A stretch of 64,000 nt of DNA from Fragilariopsis cylindrus CCMP1102 (taxonomy: Eukaryota > Bacillariophyta > Bacillariophyceae > Bacillariales > Bacillariaceae), in NCBI GenBank assembly GCA_900095095.1, contig FMBT01000346.1, positions 124,001 to 188,000 of the forward strand, written 5' to 3'. The notes beneath the pieces were generated by a model, which was not told where the DNA came from, ran no database searches, and worked only from the letters and a program-made list of their open reading frames with translations. Shown piece after piece: positions 54,769 through 64,000 of this stretch. The translations under genes and the position numbers were made by a program. Every line of letters starts with the position of its first letter. Position 1 is the stretch's first letter.

Positions 54769-56286
54769 ATGGGTAATATACCAGGTGGAGAAGGTGGACC
54801 ACCACCCGGTGCTGACCGTAACGGAAAGGAAGATGCAGAGGAGGCAGCCAAGAAAAAAAAGAAAAAACGATTTGAACCACGTCCTGCTAACCGTCAGGGA
54901 CGTAGACGTCGTCGTAAGGGTCCATCTGGATTAAATAAGACACCAACAATTTTACCAACATCGAAATGTAAGCTTCGTCTGTTAAAATTAGAACGTGTGA
55001 AAGATTATCTTCTGATGGAGGAAGAATTTATTCGTAACCATGAAGTATTTAAACCATCGGAAGAACGTGATCAAGAAGAACGTGAAAAGTTAGAAGAATT
55101 ACGTGGCTCGCCATTGGGTGTGGGTAGCCTAGAGGAGCTTATTGATGACAACCATGCGATTGTTAGTTCCTCGGTCGGACCAGAATATTATGTAAATATT
55201 CTATCGAGTGTCAATCAAGACTTACTCGATCCGGGATGTTCTGTATTATTGCACAATAAGACAATGAGTGTTGTTGGTATATTAGCAGATGATACTGACC
55301 CAATGGTGAGCGTAATGAAGGTTGAAAAGGCACCTCTTGAAAGTTATGCAGATATTGGTGGCCTTGAAGATCAGATTCAAGAAATTAAGGAGGCGGTCGA
55401 ACTTCCACTTGCTCATCCAGAACTATATGAAGATATTGGTATCAAACCACCAAAGGGTGTTATCTTATACGGTGAACCTGGTACGGGTAAGACGCTTCTT
55501 GCTAAGGCTGTTGCCAATCATACATCTGCAACGTTTCTACGTGTTGTTGGATCGGAATTGATCCAAAAATATCTCGGTGATGGTCCGAAATTAGTTCGTG
55601 AATTATTCCGTGTCGCGGATGATTTAAGTCCAACCATTGTATTTATTGATGAAATTGATGCTGTTGGTAGTAAACGATACGATTCCTCTAGTGGTGGTAC
55701 GAAAGAAATCCAACGTACGATGCTTGAACTTCTAAATCAATTGGATGGTTTCGATGAACGTGGTGATGTCAAGGTCATTATGGCAACTAATCGTATTGAT
55801 AGTCTTGATCCTGCATTGATCCGACCTGGTCGTATCGATCGTAAGATTGAATTTCCTCTTCCTGACATCAAAACGAAACGTCATATTTTTAATATCCATA
55901 CAAACAGAATGACATTGTCTGATGATGTAAGTACTGTTGTTGTTATATTCTTTGAAAAAACAATTTCACAAAGTAATGATCTTCCGTTCTTCGAGAGGGA
56001 TTACTGGGTTTTTTTAAAACGCCCGTTAACTAATTAATTCTTTTCTATTATTTTGGTTTTGATTTTGTTTTATATTTTTACCTTGGAATAACAGGTCGAT
56101 TTAGAGAAATTTGTCCAGAGTCGTGATGAAGTGAGTGGTGCTGATATCAAGGCTATCTGTACAGAAGCAGGTATGTTGGCGTTGAGAGAACGTAGAATGA
56201 AAGTATGCCAAGAAGATTTTGTGAAGGCCAAAGAAAAGGCATTGTACCGCAAAAAGGGAAATGTTCCAGAAGGACTCTATTTGTAA
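54769..56286 (+). CDS. RPT2: 26S proteasome regulatory ATPase subunit 4 (RPT2)
   Basis: Exon 1 is 54769-55926, the intron 55927-56094 and exon 2 56095-56286; intact, 449 aa, the usual length. The N-terminus MGNIPGG is the N-myristoylation signal typical of Rpt2. A basic [12 protein letters not shown] stretch, a coiled coil and the OB domain follow. The AAA+ module has Walker A (GEPGTGKT), Walker B ([11 protein letters not shown]), the pore-loop neighbourhood ([17 protein letters not shown]) and the arginine-finger region ([20 protein letters not shown]). The C-terminus GNVPEGLYL supplies the HbYX motif (L-Y-L) that opens the 20S gate. The subunit unfolds ubiquitylated substrates in the 19S base. 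This is among the surest calls in the window. Confidence 0.95.
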
Positions 56287-57599
56287 AAAAAATTGTTGAA
56301 CGAAATAAGATTGATTTATTCAATTTTCAATTCGATTCAATGATTCAATTCAAATTATTTATACATGCATACAGAAAGAGCTACGAAGGAAATAAATATA
56401 GTCTTTAATTTATACGAGTATTCATACAAGAATGTATGAACAAAATGAAAGCATTATTAATGAAAACAAAAATATGAACTCACTGAAAATTATGCCTGCA
56501 GTAGAATGCTTACTTTGTACCATTATTTTTACCAGTTTCCAAGAACATAAGAGCACCTTTCTCTTTGGTTACTCTTGAACTGTTTCCTGCTCTAACGGGA
56601 TATATCCATTATTTCATCAACTATTGTTGTATCTTCATCCAAAGTAGCTTGTCTCTCTTTCTGCATTTGAATTATGGGGCTATCTGTGTGTGCATGTTGT
56701 AGAGATCGTTTCACATGAGGACTGGATTACTCATTACTTGCCACATGTTTCCAAGGAAATCTACTCCTTCTCTCATTCAATACTACAGCTCTCTATCTGG
56801 TTGATAACATGTATACATGATTCAGACTGTACCGGTATGGTAGTAAGCACAGTCTAACAATAACTTACATTTCATACATTATTATTATATTATTACTGGT
56901 TGTTTACAAAAAACTCATGGCAGCAGCAACCAAAAACCCACTGATGCTGTAGATTCAAACCCAAAGATACTGGTACCAAAGGTTATATATTTGATATAGT
57001 CCCTCTCACTTAGATTTGCATATTATTCTGTCCCTGATCTGTAAACTTCAACACTTCTTTATGATGAACAATGTCAAATAGTCTGAAAATAAGGCTCTTA
57101 ACATAACATACTACTTCCTTACTGCTGTGACACATCAGAATACCTTAGCTTTTTTTGTCTCCATTCTCGCGTTCTTCCAATGCTCATTGCTCATCCTTAT
57201 TATGACGTGTTTATCCCCGACTGAGAGAAAAATCTCGCTGCCACGCTCTCGCGCAGGATCCCCAAGCAATGCTAGAAGTGAATTTTACCGCTACAGTAGC
57301 TACAGTACACGATACACGTGTATTTCTACGTGACGAACAGCGCGCAATTTTCCATTGTCCATTCCTTTTATCTTCGCTTTTTCCTTCTATTTTTGTTTCC
57401 TCTTCATCCGTGGTAATAACAAAAAAGCATTAGGTCTAAATCATAGACAATACTTGCTAAAAGAAAAACGAGTACGACAACCACCTAATCCAATCTCTCT
57501 CTCTCTATTCTTGTTGGTGGCATCTTCGATTCAACGTTCTATAACTCTCCTCTTCCTTCGATTATACAGCATTTCGCGTGCCTTAGTAACAAAGAAACA
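56287..57599. other. Intergenic region, possibly with a small minus-strand exon
   Basis: About 1.3 kb. On the minus strand 56721-56592 an open stretch reads SPHVKRSLQHAHTDSPIIQM, then QKERQATLDEDTTIVDEIMD before a stop. It follows a possible CAG acceptor and has coding character, but I found no matching upstream exon. The rest is AT-rich, with TACAGTAGCTACAGTAC-type palindromic motifs near 57292 and a CT repeat before the DDM1 start. Confidence 0.35.
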
Positions 57600-60401
57600 A
57601 TGAGTGTAGCGGATAGCGAAAATACCTCGAATCAGGAGCAACAACCTGTGACTCAGAACGGTGAAACTCCTGTAGCAGCCGATGCTGTTGTTGCCACTCT
57701 CGCCGCCCCTGCTGTTGCTTGTTCTGAGAGCAAAGATGTTATTCAATCCTCCGTAACACCAGCAGAGGATTCCAAACCCGAGGTCATTGCCAGCACTTCT
57801 ACGAATACTACTACTACTACTACTACTCCGATGGATACTAATTGTTCCGCAGTAGCACCAGCATCAGACGATGTTGTTGTGAAGAAAAGTGACAGCGACG
57901 ACGACAACGCAAAAGATGATGATGATGATGATGATACATCTGTCAAGTCGGAAGGTGCGGACGAAGAAGATGCATTATTTACTACTCTTGAAATTAAAGA
58001 AGAACAAGAAGAAATGGCTCATCCTCATGAACAACCCAGTGATGCGAAAGCTGCACCAATGCTACTCCAATCAGCATTGGCGAAAGGAGATGTCAAAATG
58101 GATGATTCTGGAAATGAAGAAAAGAAAGTTGAATCAGTGGACGAGGTTGTTCATCAAAGGGTAAGTGGAGAACATACCTTATCACCTATATATATATCTA
58201 TTTGTACTTGTACTTGTACTTGTTCACGTCATATTTTATTTTCACTTTCATCACTCATACATTCATTCGTTCATGCATTCATTTATTACTGACAATCCTT
58301 TTATTCGAATTGATTTCTATTCTTCTTCGATATCAAATTTTAATTATATTATCAACAGGAAAATCAACTTGATTTCTTGCTTTCTAAAGCCTCCGAATAT
58401 AGTTCCTTTATTTCAGCCGATCTTGAACAATTACAAAACGATATGGCCGAAAGAGCACAAGAAAAAATGGATAAGTCAGGAAAACGCAAAAAGAAAAATT
58501 CAAAAGGTGGTAAATCAAAGAAGAAAACGAAGGGTAACAGCGGTGAGGCATTGAAATCTGCTTTTGAGAAGGACAATCAAGTTCGTACTAATAAGGAGTT
58601 AAAAGCAATCTTCGTCCAACCTCCCAATTTAACGAAAAGCTGTACCTTGAAAGATTATCAATTGGAAGGCGTACGATGGTTGGCAAGTCTATATGAAAAC
58701 GGAGTATCTGGTATTCTTGCAGATGAAATGGGTCTCGGCAAAACGATCCAAGTGATTGGTTTAGTGGCTCATTTGTTAACACAGGAAGTAACAGGACCTT
58801 TCCTGGTGGTAGCGCCACTAGCAACTCTTCCCAATTGGGTCCGAGAATTCATTAAGTGGCTACCGAGCAAACCTGTGTGTAGATACCACGGAGCAGCTGC
58901 GGATCGAGAGGAAATGATGCGAGGTCCACTCAACCCAAAAGGGAAAAGGGACAAGAATTTTCCTGTCATTGTCACATCCTTTGAAACAGCCATTCGTGAT
59001 CAAAAGAAATTGCAGAAACTCGGTCCTTTTGCTTATGTGATTGTGGATGAGGGACATCGACTGAAGAATCATCGCTGTATGTTGATTCGATCTTTGAAAC
59101 AACTCGATGCGTCGAATCGTTTGTTATTAACAGGAACTCCGATCCAAAACACCCTTGACGAGCTTTGGGCACTACTCAACTTTGTCAATCCTCAAATATT
59201 CGATGATCTGAATGTCTTCCAATCGTGGTTCGGCTTTAAAGATATTGGTCAAAAATCTCATAACGGAACAACTGAAGAAGACATTATTGCCGAAGAGCGC
59301 AAGAACAAGACAGTTACAAAGTTACACGAAATTCTCCGCCCATTCTTGTTGCGTCGTGTTAAGATTGATGTCCTTAAGGAGTTGCCTCCCAAAAAGGAAG
59401 TTGTTGTTTATTCGGGTATGTCGAGACTCCAACTCGGATATGCCGATCTTATTGAGAAGGGGACTCTCCGTGAAGAGTTATTGCGACAGGGAATCGGCGA
59501 TGGAAAGAACTTGAGCCAAACGAACAAGATGATGAATCAACGAAAGAATGTCAATCATCCTTTTATGTTCGGAGAACCATTAGATCCCTCAACAGGAGTG
59601 CATATCGGGACATCGTATCCTCAACTTTTGGTCCGTGCTAGCGGTAAATTTGCTCTGATGGATCGTATGTTAGATAGACTTCATATAGATGGTCATCAAG
59701 TCCTTATCTTTAGTCAGATGACAAAAGTTCTTAATATTATTGAAGACTATCTCAACTTTCGAAACTGGAAATACTGTCGGATCGATGGTTCGACGAAAAT
59801 TGATGACCGACAAACTGCCATGGATGTATTCAATGCTGAAACTACTGGAGCAGCAGATGGGTCACGCAACTACAGCGATGATAGGTATTTTGTCTTTATG
59901 CTTAGTACCCGAGCAGGTGGATTAGGTATTAATCTAACTAGTGCAGACACTTGTATCATTTTTGACAGCGACTGGAACCCTCACGCAGACTCGCAAGCAA
60001 TGGACCGTTGCCATCGCATGGGACAGACACGTCCGGTTGCAGTTTATCGCTTGTTGACTAGTAACTCTGTTGACATCGATATGATGGAAAAGCAAGTATC
60101 GAAAAAGAAATTAGAAAGAATGACTATCGCTGGCGGTGATTTCCGCAAGGCAGGTCACAGGTCACAGGGTGACATGACGTTCGAAAATTTGCAGAATCTT
60201 CTCCAAAGTGACATCCAGGATTTACAGGGAAGAGGTACAAATGATGTCGAGGACATTAAAATCAGTGACGAGGAATTTGAATGGATCATGAATCGAAAGA
60301 AGCTCTTCGGAGAAGGCGATAAGACTATTCCTTCGGAGGGGAAGATGTATGACGTTATCAGCGCCAGTGGGGGCGATATGCTAGGAGCCATGACAACTTA
60401 A
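57600..60401 (+). CDS. SNF2-family chromatin remodeller, DDM1/HELLS (LSH) type
   Basis: Exon 1 is 57600-58160, the intron 58161-58358 and exon 2 58359-60401; intact, 867 aa. The N-terminal 180 residues are disordered with Thr and Asp runs. The helicase core follows: LKDYQLEGVRWLASLYENGV, Walker A in ADEMGLGKTIQVI, VVAPLATLPNWVREF, DEGH box (VIVDEGHRLKN), LLLTGTPIQNTLDELWALL, QVLIFSQMTKVLNIIEDYL, YCRIDGSTKIDDRQ, STRAGGLGINLTSADTCI and DRCHRMGQTRPVAVYRL. The segment ENQLDFLLSKASEYSSFISA before the core and the short gap between lobes match the LSH/DDM1 subfamily, which slides nucleosomes to let DNA methyltransferases reach heterochromatin and silence transposons. A transposon lies 30 kb away, but that is not evidence of interaction. 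Confidence 0.9.
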
Positions 60402-60524
60402 AAAAAAATACGGACATCGATTTATTTAATAGATTTTAAAAAGTTATTAGGGAGTCGAAAAATTCCAAGATATATTTTCTATTCAATAATTGTTAAGCTC
60501 TATTTACTACTATTGTTATTTATT

Positions 60525-63002
60525 TTACAGTTCGACGTGATCACTCGCCCTATTCGATGGATTGTCTTCTAAGATTTGATCGTAGGTACCCCTTGAAGCC
60601 TCCGTGGATTCTACAACTTCAATAACATCCGGATCTTTTCCCGCAAGAAAGCGCTCCCAAGCTGCTATCAAGCCTGATTCAAGATTCTTGGCGTATCTTG
60701 GCGCATCCCAATATGGATGCATTGGATTGGATTGGAGGGCCGTGTCAATTAGCTGCCGTCGAACCGCTTTGAACTTTGTTCGGTTATTTCCCAACTCGAT
60801 AGCAATATCCTCATATTGTCGGGATCCATCGTAAGCATTCAATTCCTCTAATCCTAAAACAATGTTACCCGAGGTTGTCTGAAAGCAAAATGAGAACGAG
60901 AAAAGTAAGCAACGTAAACTTAACCAGAAATAAAATCAAAATGACGTCTACGGTAGTACAAGTACTGTAGATATTTATATCTACCAAAAAATGGGGCCAT
61001 CATACGTATGTTTTGTGTAACGTACCACTCGTGAACTCATGTCATCACCATCACTTCGAGTAATAATGGGCACACCACCATAAAGAGCATCTTGGGCTAC
61101 AGTGTGACCGTTGTATGGGTGCGAATCTAACATCACATTACAAAAATCCTGGTTCCTTGCCTGATGATCAAATGGATTTCGTTCCCAAGGTAAAAAATGA
61201 ATCCTCTCATTCAGAGAATCACCATCCTTTGGTTCGAAGTCAGGTATTTTTTCTCCAGATTTCGGATCCGTATAGATCTTCGGTTCTCCTGCTGCCTCGT
61301 GTACGAATCGGCGCAGATAGTTTGTACCCGTCTTGGGATTCTCAAGTAGACACAGCATAGAATCAGGAACTTCTCGTAGAATTCGGATCCAACTCCGGAG
61401 TGTTTCCGGACTATTTTTCAGAAATTTGTTAAAATTACAGAACACGAACTTTGGTTTCTTGCCGGTTTTGGTCATGCAGGCATTTTCTCTAGGTGAACCT
61501 GTCCCGATCGTGTACGGTTTGTTTGCGGGAACATACTCATACGTAGGCTTTTTTACTTCTTCCTGCACAGCATGTCCCTTACTAAAAAAGTGATTAGGGA
61601 GGTACATGAATTTTTCGGTGTACAAATCTGCCAAATGTGGGGGTGATGTTATCTTGTCAGTAACGATATAATCAACATATTGACCACCACTCGTACCCAA
61701 AAATTCTTGATGAAGGATTTGCAACGGACTTGGTCGTAAAGCCATTAAACCTTGCGCTCTTTCGCCCTGTCTTGCGTAGCCGTCCCATTCAATTAATATA
61801 TGAATTCCTTGGTCGTGAATATATCTCGCCAAGCCGATGTGATCCATCTTGATTTCTTCATTGTCATGAAAAAAATCTACATGTTCTCTTACTCTTTCAC
61901 GCCAGTCTACTCCTCTCATTCCAATGTCGATAAAATTTTCATTATCGGCTGGACCCAAAGAAAAAATATGCATCTCAATTTTGTCGCGATCGTAAAACCG
62001 AAAGATATCTTGTGACAAGTATAGAACTGCTTTTGAGTTGAAGCCACTTCCCACAAAGCCCACTTTAATTTTAAAGTCAAGTTGATTCGCTTCCATGACA
62101 TATTTTTCTCGTTCTGATATTGGGTCGAAAGGCATATCATCCGGAAGTGGCGTTAAGGATTGTGCACCTCCCTCTAAAGAAACTCGTGCCATCATTTCAT
62201 CCATATAGGCAACCGATTCAGCTACATATCGTTTCAACATGGGAGGAAGAGGATATCCCAACATCATATGCGGATGTGTCGACATCGCTCTCTTCCATTG
62301 AAAATTCTCGAGGTCCCCTTGTCTCCAATTTGATTTTTCTGTTTCAGCCATTGTCTGTAGTCTAATCATATCTTTTTCAAAGCCCGTACCGTTCTGCGAA
62401 ACGAATACGAGTAACTAGAATGTGAGTGACGAAAATAAAATATGATCAGAAGAAATAAAGTAACAATAATTTGGTTATCCTACAACTTACAAAGCCATAG
62501 TCCATTATCATCATACGACAATATACAGCATTGCTGCAGCTCGGTCCTAAGGTATTTCCCGATCGTTTACACGACAGTTCAAAGATATCAGCACAATGTT
62601 CGTAATTTTTTCTTGAAAAAAGTGTACTACCGTATTCATACAAATCTTCTGGACTTTTATCTGTCATCGCAGATGGATCTCTTGCTGCTTCAGTTCCCCA
62701 TTGTGGTTGGAATTTATTATCTCGTTTCTTCTTCTTCACATCACTAGAAGCACCAGCGGCTCCTCCACTCTCAAAACGTACCCTAAGAGCAAGTGCCTGC
62801 TTATTGTCTGGTTCGATACTATTATTTGAATGTTTTTTATGAAAAATCAAGATTTTTCATAAAAAAAGAAGGTAGAAAACAGTCGTTCGTTAGAGATTGA
62901 CAAGGTCGACGAACAAGATATCATCAGCACAATATTTTGAAATTCCCACTACAATGAAGATCATTATATATACATATACATATATATATACATATGTATA
63001 TA

Positions 63003-63034
<32 letters not shown>

Positions 63035-63462
63035 ACGATGGATCTTGAATATCTCAACACTCACGCTAATGCTTGATCAATGTACTGCAACGCCATATCT
63101 TTTTGTTTTCGCTCCATAACTTCCATCGCGATGAACAAGAATCCGTCGACGGTCCTATCCTGTACGGTGTAGCAACCAAGAAATCCCTGAAATGCTTCAT
63201 CGACAGAGTATTTGTCGGCATTGTTGGATTGTAGCAGTACTGCACGCCAATAATACAATGCTGCTTCATCATATGTTTTTTCTTGGTATAACCGTTTGCC
63301 TTCCGACAATGATTGTGGACCGTCCGTTGTTAGGTGGGAAATAGCATCTGCGGCAACTTCATAGGCAAATGGTGCAATAAGAAGAAGTAATACGACGACT
63401 AGTAACCGTAGTAGAAGTGATGCATTGTATATGCAATATGTTCGTTCTCGTCGAGATGTCAT
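60525..63462 (-). CDS. GT41 family O-GlcNAc-transferase-like protein with N-terminal membrane leader
   Basis: Four exons: 63462-63065, 62818-62491, 62393-61026 and 60878-60525, all GT-AG and in phase; 815 aa, intact. Residues 15-40 are a hydrophobic leader (LLLRLLVVVLLLLIAPFAYE). A TPR-like region follows (LYQEKTYDEAALYYWRAVLL; DMALQYIDQALAIEPDNKQA; LFSRKNYEHCADIFELSCKR). The catalytic half matches OGT/SPINDLY: IKVGFVGSGFN, ILIEWDGYARQGERAQG, LRPSPLQILHQEFLGTSGGQ, YVDYIVTDKITSPP, FVFCNFNKFLKNSPETL, DSHPYNGHTVAQDALYGG, SSRVTTSGNIVLGLEELNAY and YEDIAIELG. The Lys and NGHT/D residues that bind the nucleotide sugar are kept, but the HPxxH-type motif after VGFVGSGF is replaced by NSKAVLY. The leader suggests an ER/Golgi rather than nucleocytoplasmic enzyme. 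Confidence 0.85.
62958..63034. repeat. TATACATA/TA microsatellite in an intron
   Basis: A run of TATACATA and pure TA units within the first intron (63064-62819) of the GT41 gene. Nearby (about 62835-62866) a short perfect hairpin tatgaaaaatc/gatttttcata is also intronic. Confidence 0.9.
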
Positions 63463-63523
63463 TATTTTTCACAAATTTATGTTTAAAAAAAAATGATACA
63501 CTTTCGAACTTTATTTAAATCCG

Positions 63524-63760
63524 TTACAAAGATTGATTTGAAATCTTTGTGCGACGGCGTTGACGTAGACGTTTACGTTGATAAATACGATCAACGTTTC
63601 TATAAAGACCAATAGTATGACGGATACGATGGACTTTGTGTTTGTCTAAAGCAGTAATCGAAATCGTCGTAGCTGTTGTTATGAAATATGAACTATGCAT
63701 GATCGAACTCTGTCGAAATCGTGAAATCGAAGAAAATTTAAAAATTGTGCAGATTTGCAT
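63524..63760 (-). CDS. Small basic protein, possibly mitochondrial
   Basis: Start taken at MQICTIFKF (63760), 78 aa; an upstream Met at 63829 is open but would overlap the divergent gene. The N-terminus is Ser/Arg-rich (FSSISRFRQSSIMHSSYF), compatible with a mitochondrial presequence. The C-terminal half is very basic (RIRHTIGLYRNVDRIYQRKR, then LRQRRRTKI), as in small mitoribosomal proteins, but I cannot assign a family. It starts 45 bases from the divergent gene at 63806. Confidence 0.4.
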   Translation of the reverse strand: MQICTIFKFSSISRFRQSSIMHSSYFITTATTISITALDKHKVHRIRHTIGLYRNVDRIYQRKRLRQRRRTKISNQSL

Positions 63761-63805
63761 AGTTTTTCTCAAATCCCATAAAATTAGAGTTAGGGTTAAG
63801 GTTAA

Positions 63806-64000
63806 ATGAGCGTACGCTGCAAGACTCAAAGACGTCCTCCAGATTTGCGGAGAGCCAATAAATTAGATTTTTTACATTCGAAACTCATCTACGACAATAA
63901 TGCAACGGAACAATTAGCAAAGTACATCAACATACCAAATAAATATTTGAAGTACTCGAGAAACTTGAAGAGCACGGAACGATTGAAGACGACTGAGGAC
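63806..64000 (+). CDS. Unknown protein, N-terminal part, open at the right edge
   Basis: ATG at 63806 (or at the window frame) opens 65 codons with no stop before the edge: MSVRCKTQRRPPDLRRANKL, then HSKLIYDNNATEQLAKYINI. The N-terminus is basic and the rest looks helical. It is too short to classify. Codon use and the divergent layout make it a likely gene. Confidence 0.45.
   Translation, partial: MSVRCKTQRRPPDLRRANKLDFLHSKLIYDNNATEQLAKYINIPNKYLKYSRNLKSTERLKTTED

Noticed and set aside
1-64000. tRNA, rRNA or snRNA genes
   Set aside because: I looked for T-loop (GGTTCGA) and related signals on both strands by eye and found no cloverleaf-compatible site. A covariance-model search would be decisive.

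Overview
The window looks like nuclear DNA of a diatom, probably a pennate with an AT-rich genome such as Fragilariopsis, Pseudo-nitzschia or Nitzschia. The reasons are small genes with short GT-AG introns (about 90 to 270 bases), proteins with long Asn, Asp/Glu, Gln and Ser runs, leader peptides with an Ala-Phe cleavage context typical of plastid proteins in algae with a secondary red plastid, and a mix of core eukaryotic genes with stramenopile-type gene families. The species assignment is inference.

Layout. 0-19 kb holds host genes: an edge fragment, a SAM-domain gene with an in-frame TAA, a UAS/UBX protein, a plastid-type aspartyl/asparaginyl hydroxylase, VPS18, a TPLATE-like coat protein, TIM13 and an MgtE-type Mg2+ transporter. 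18.95-27.03 kb is an 8.1-kb transposable element with terminal inverted repeats, a 3-bp target duplication and a decayed Harbinger-type DDE transposase. Nested inside it is a second inverted-repeat unit (21.13-24.45 kb) with a broken MYND finger gene and a broken LRR gene. 27.9-39 kb is an accessory-looking stretch: a PARP-finger/double-HIRAN gene, a RING-ankyrin-dioxygenase gene, two MITE-like elements, a secreted tandem-repeat gene with an internal TAG, a 5'-truncated FAD monooxygenase and a membrane-anchored methyltransferase. 39-64 kb is mostly housekeeping: two large unknown genes, APC10, a bisphosphate nucleotidase, a BtuF-like fusion, phospholipase D, proteasome RPT2, a DDM1/HELLS remodeller and a GT41 (O-GlcNAc-transferase-like) protein with a membrane leader.

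Functional themes. Protein turnover and quality control recur (UBX adaptor, APC10, RPT2, RING protein), as do endomembrane traffic (VPS18 of HOPS/CORVET, the TPLATE-like coat protein) and chromatin or genome maintenance (DDM1/HELLS, PARP-finger/HIRAN). There are no operons; neighbours are independently transcribed, often from divergent promoters of 350-500 bases.

Sequence quality. Many otherwise convincing genes carry single-base frame breaks, and most of these lie in homopolymers. They are dense in VPS18 (7.45-9.75 kb) and in the TPLATE-like gene, but absent from TIM13, APC10, PLD, RPT2, DDM1 and GT41. I read most of them as consensus errors of a long-read assembly. The transposase, MYND fragment and LRR copy may be true pseudogenes. 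Gene calls with frame breaks are given as whole loci.
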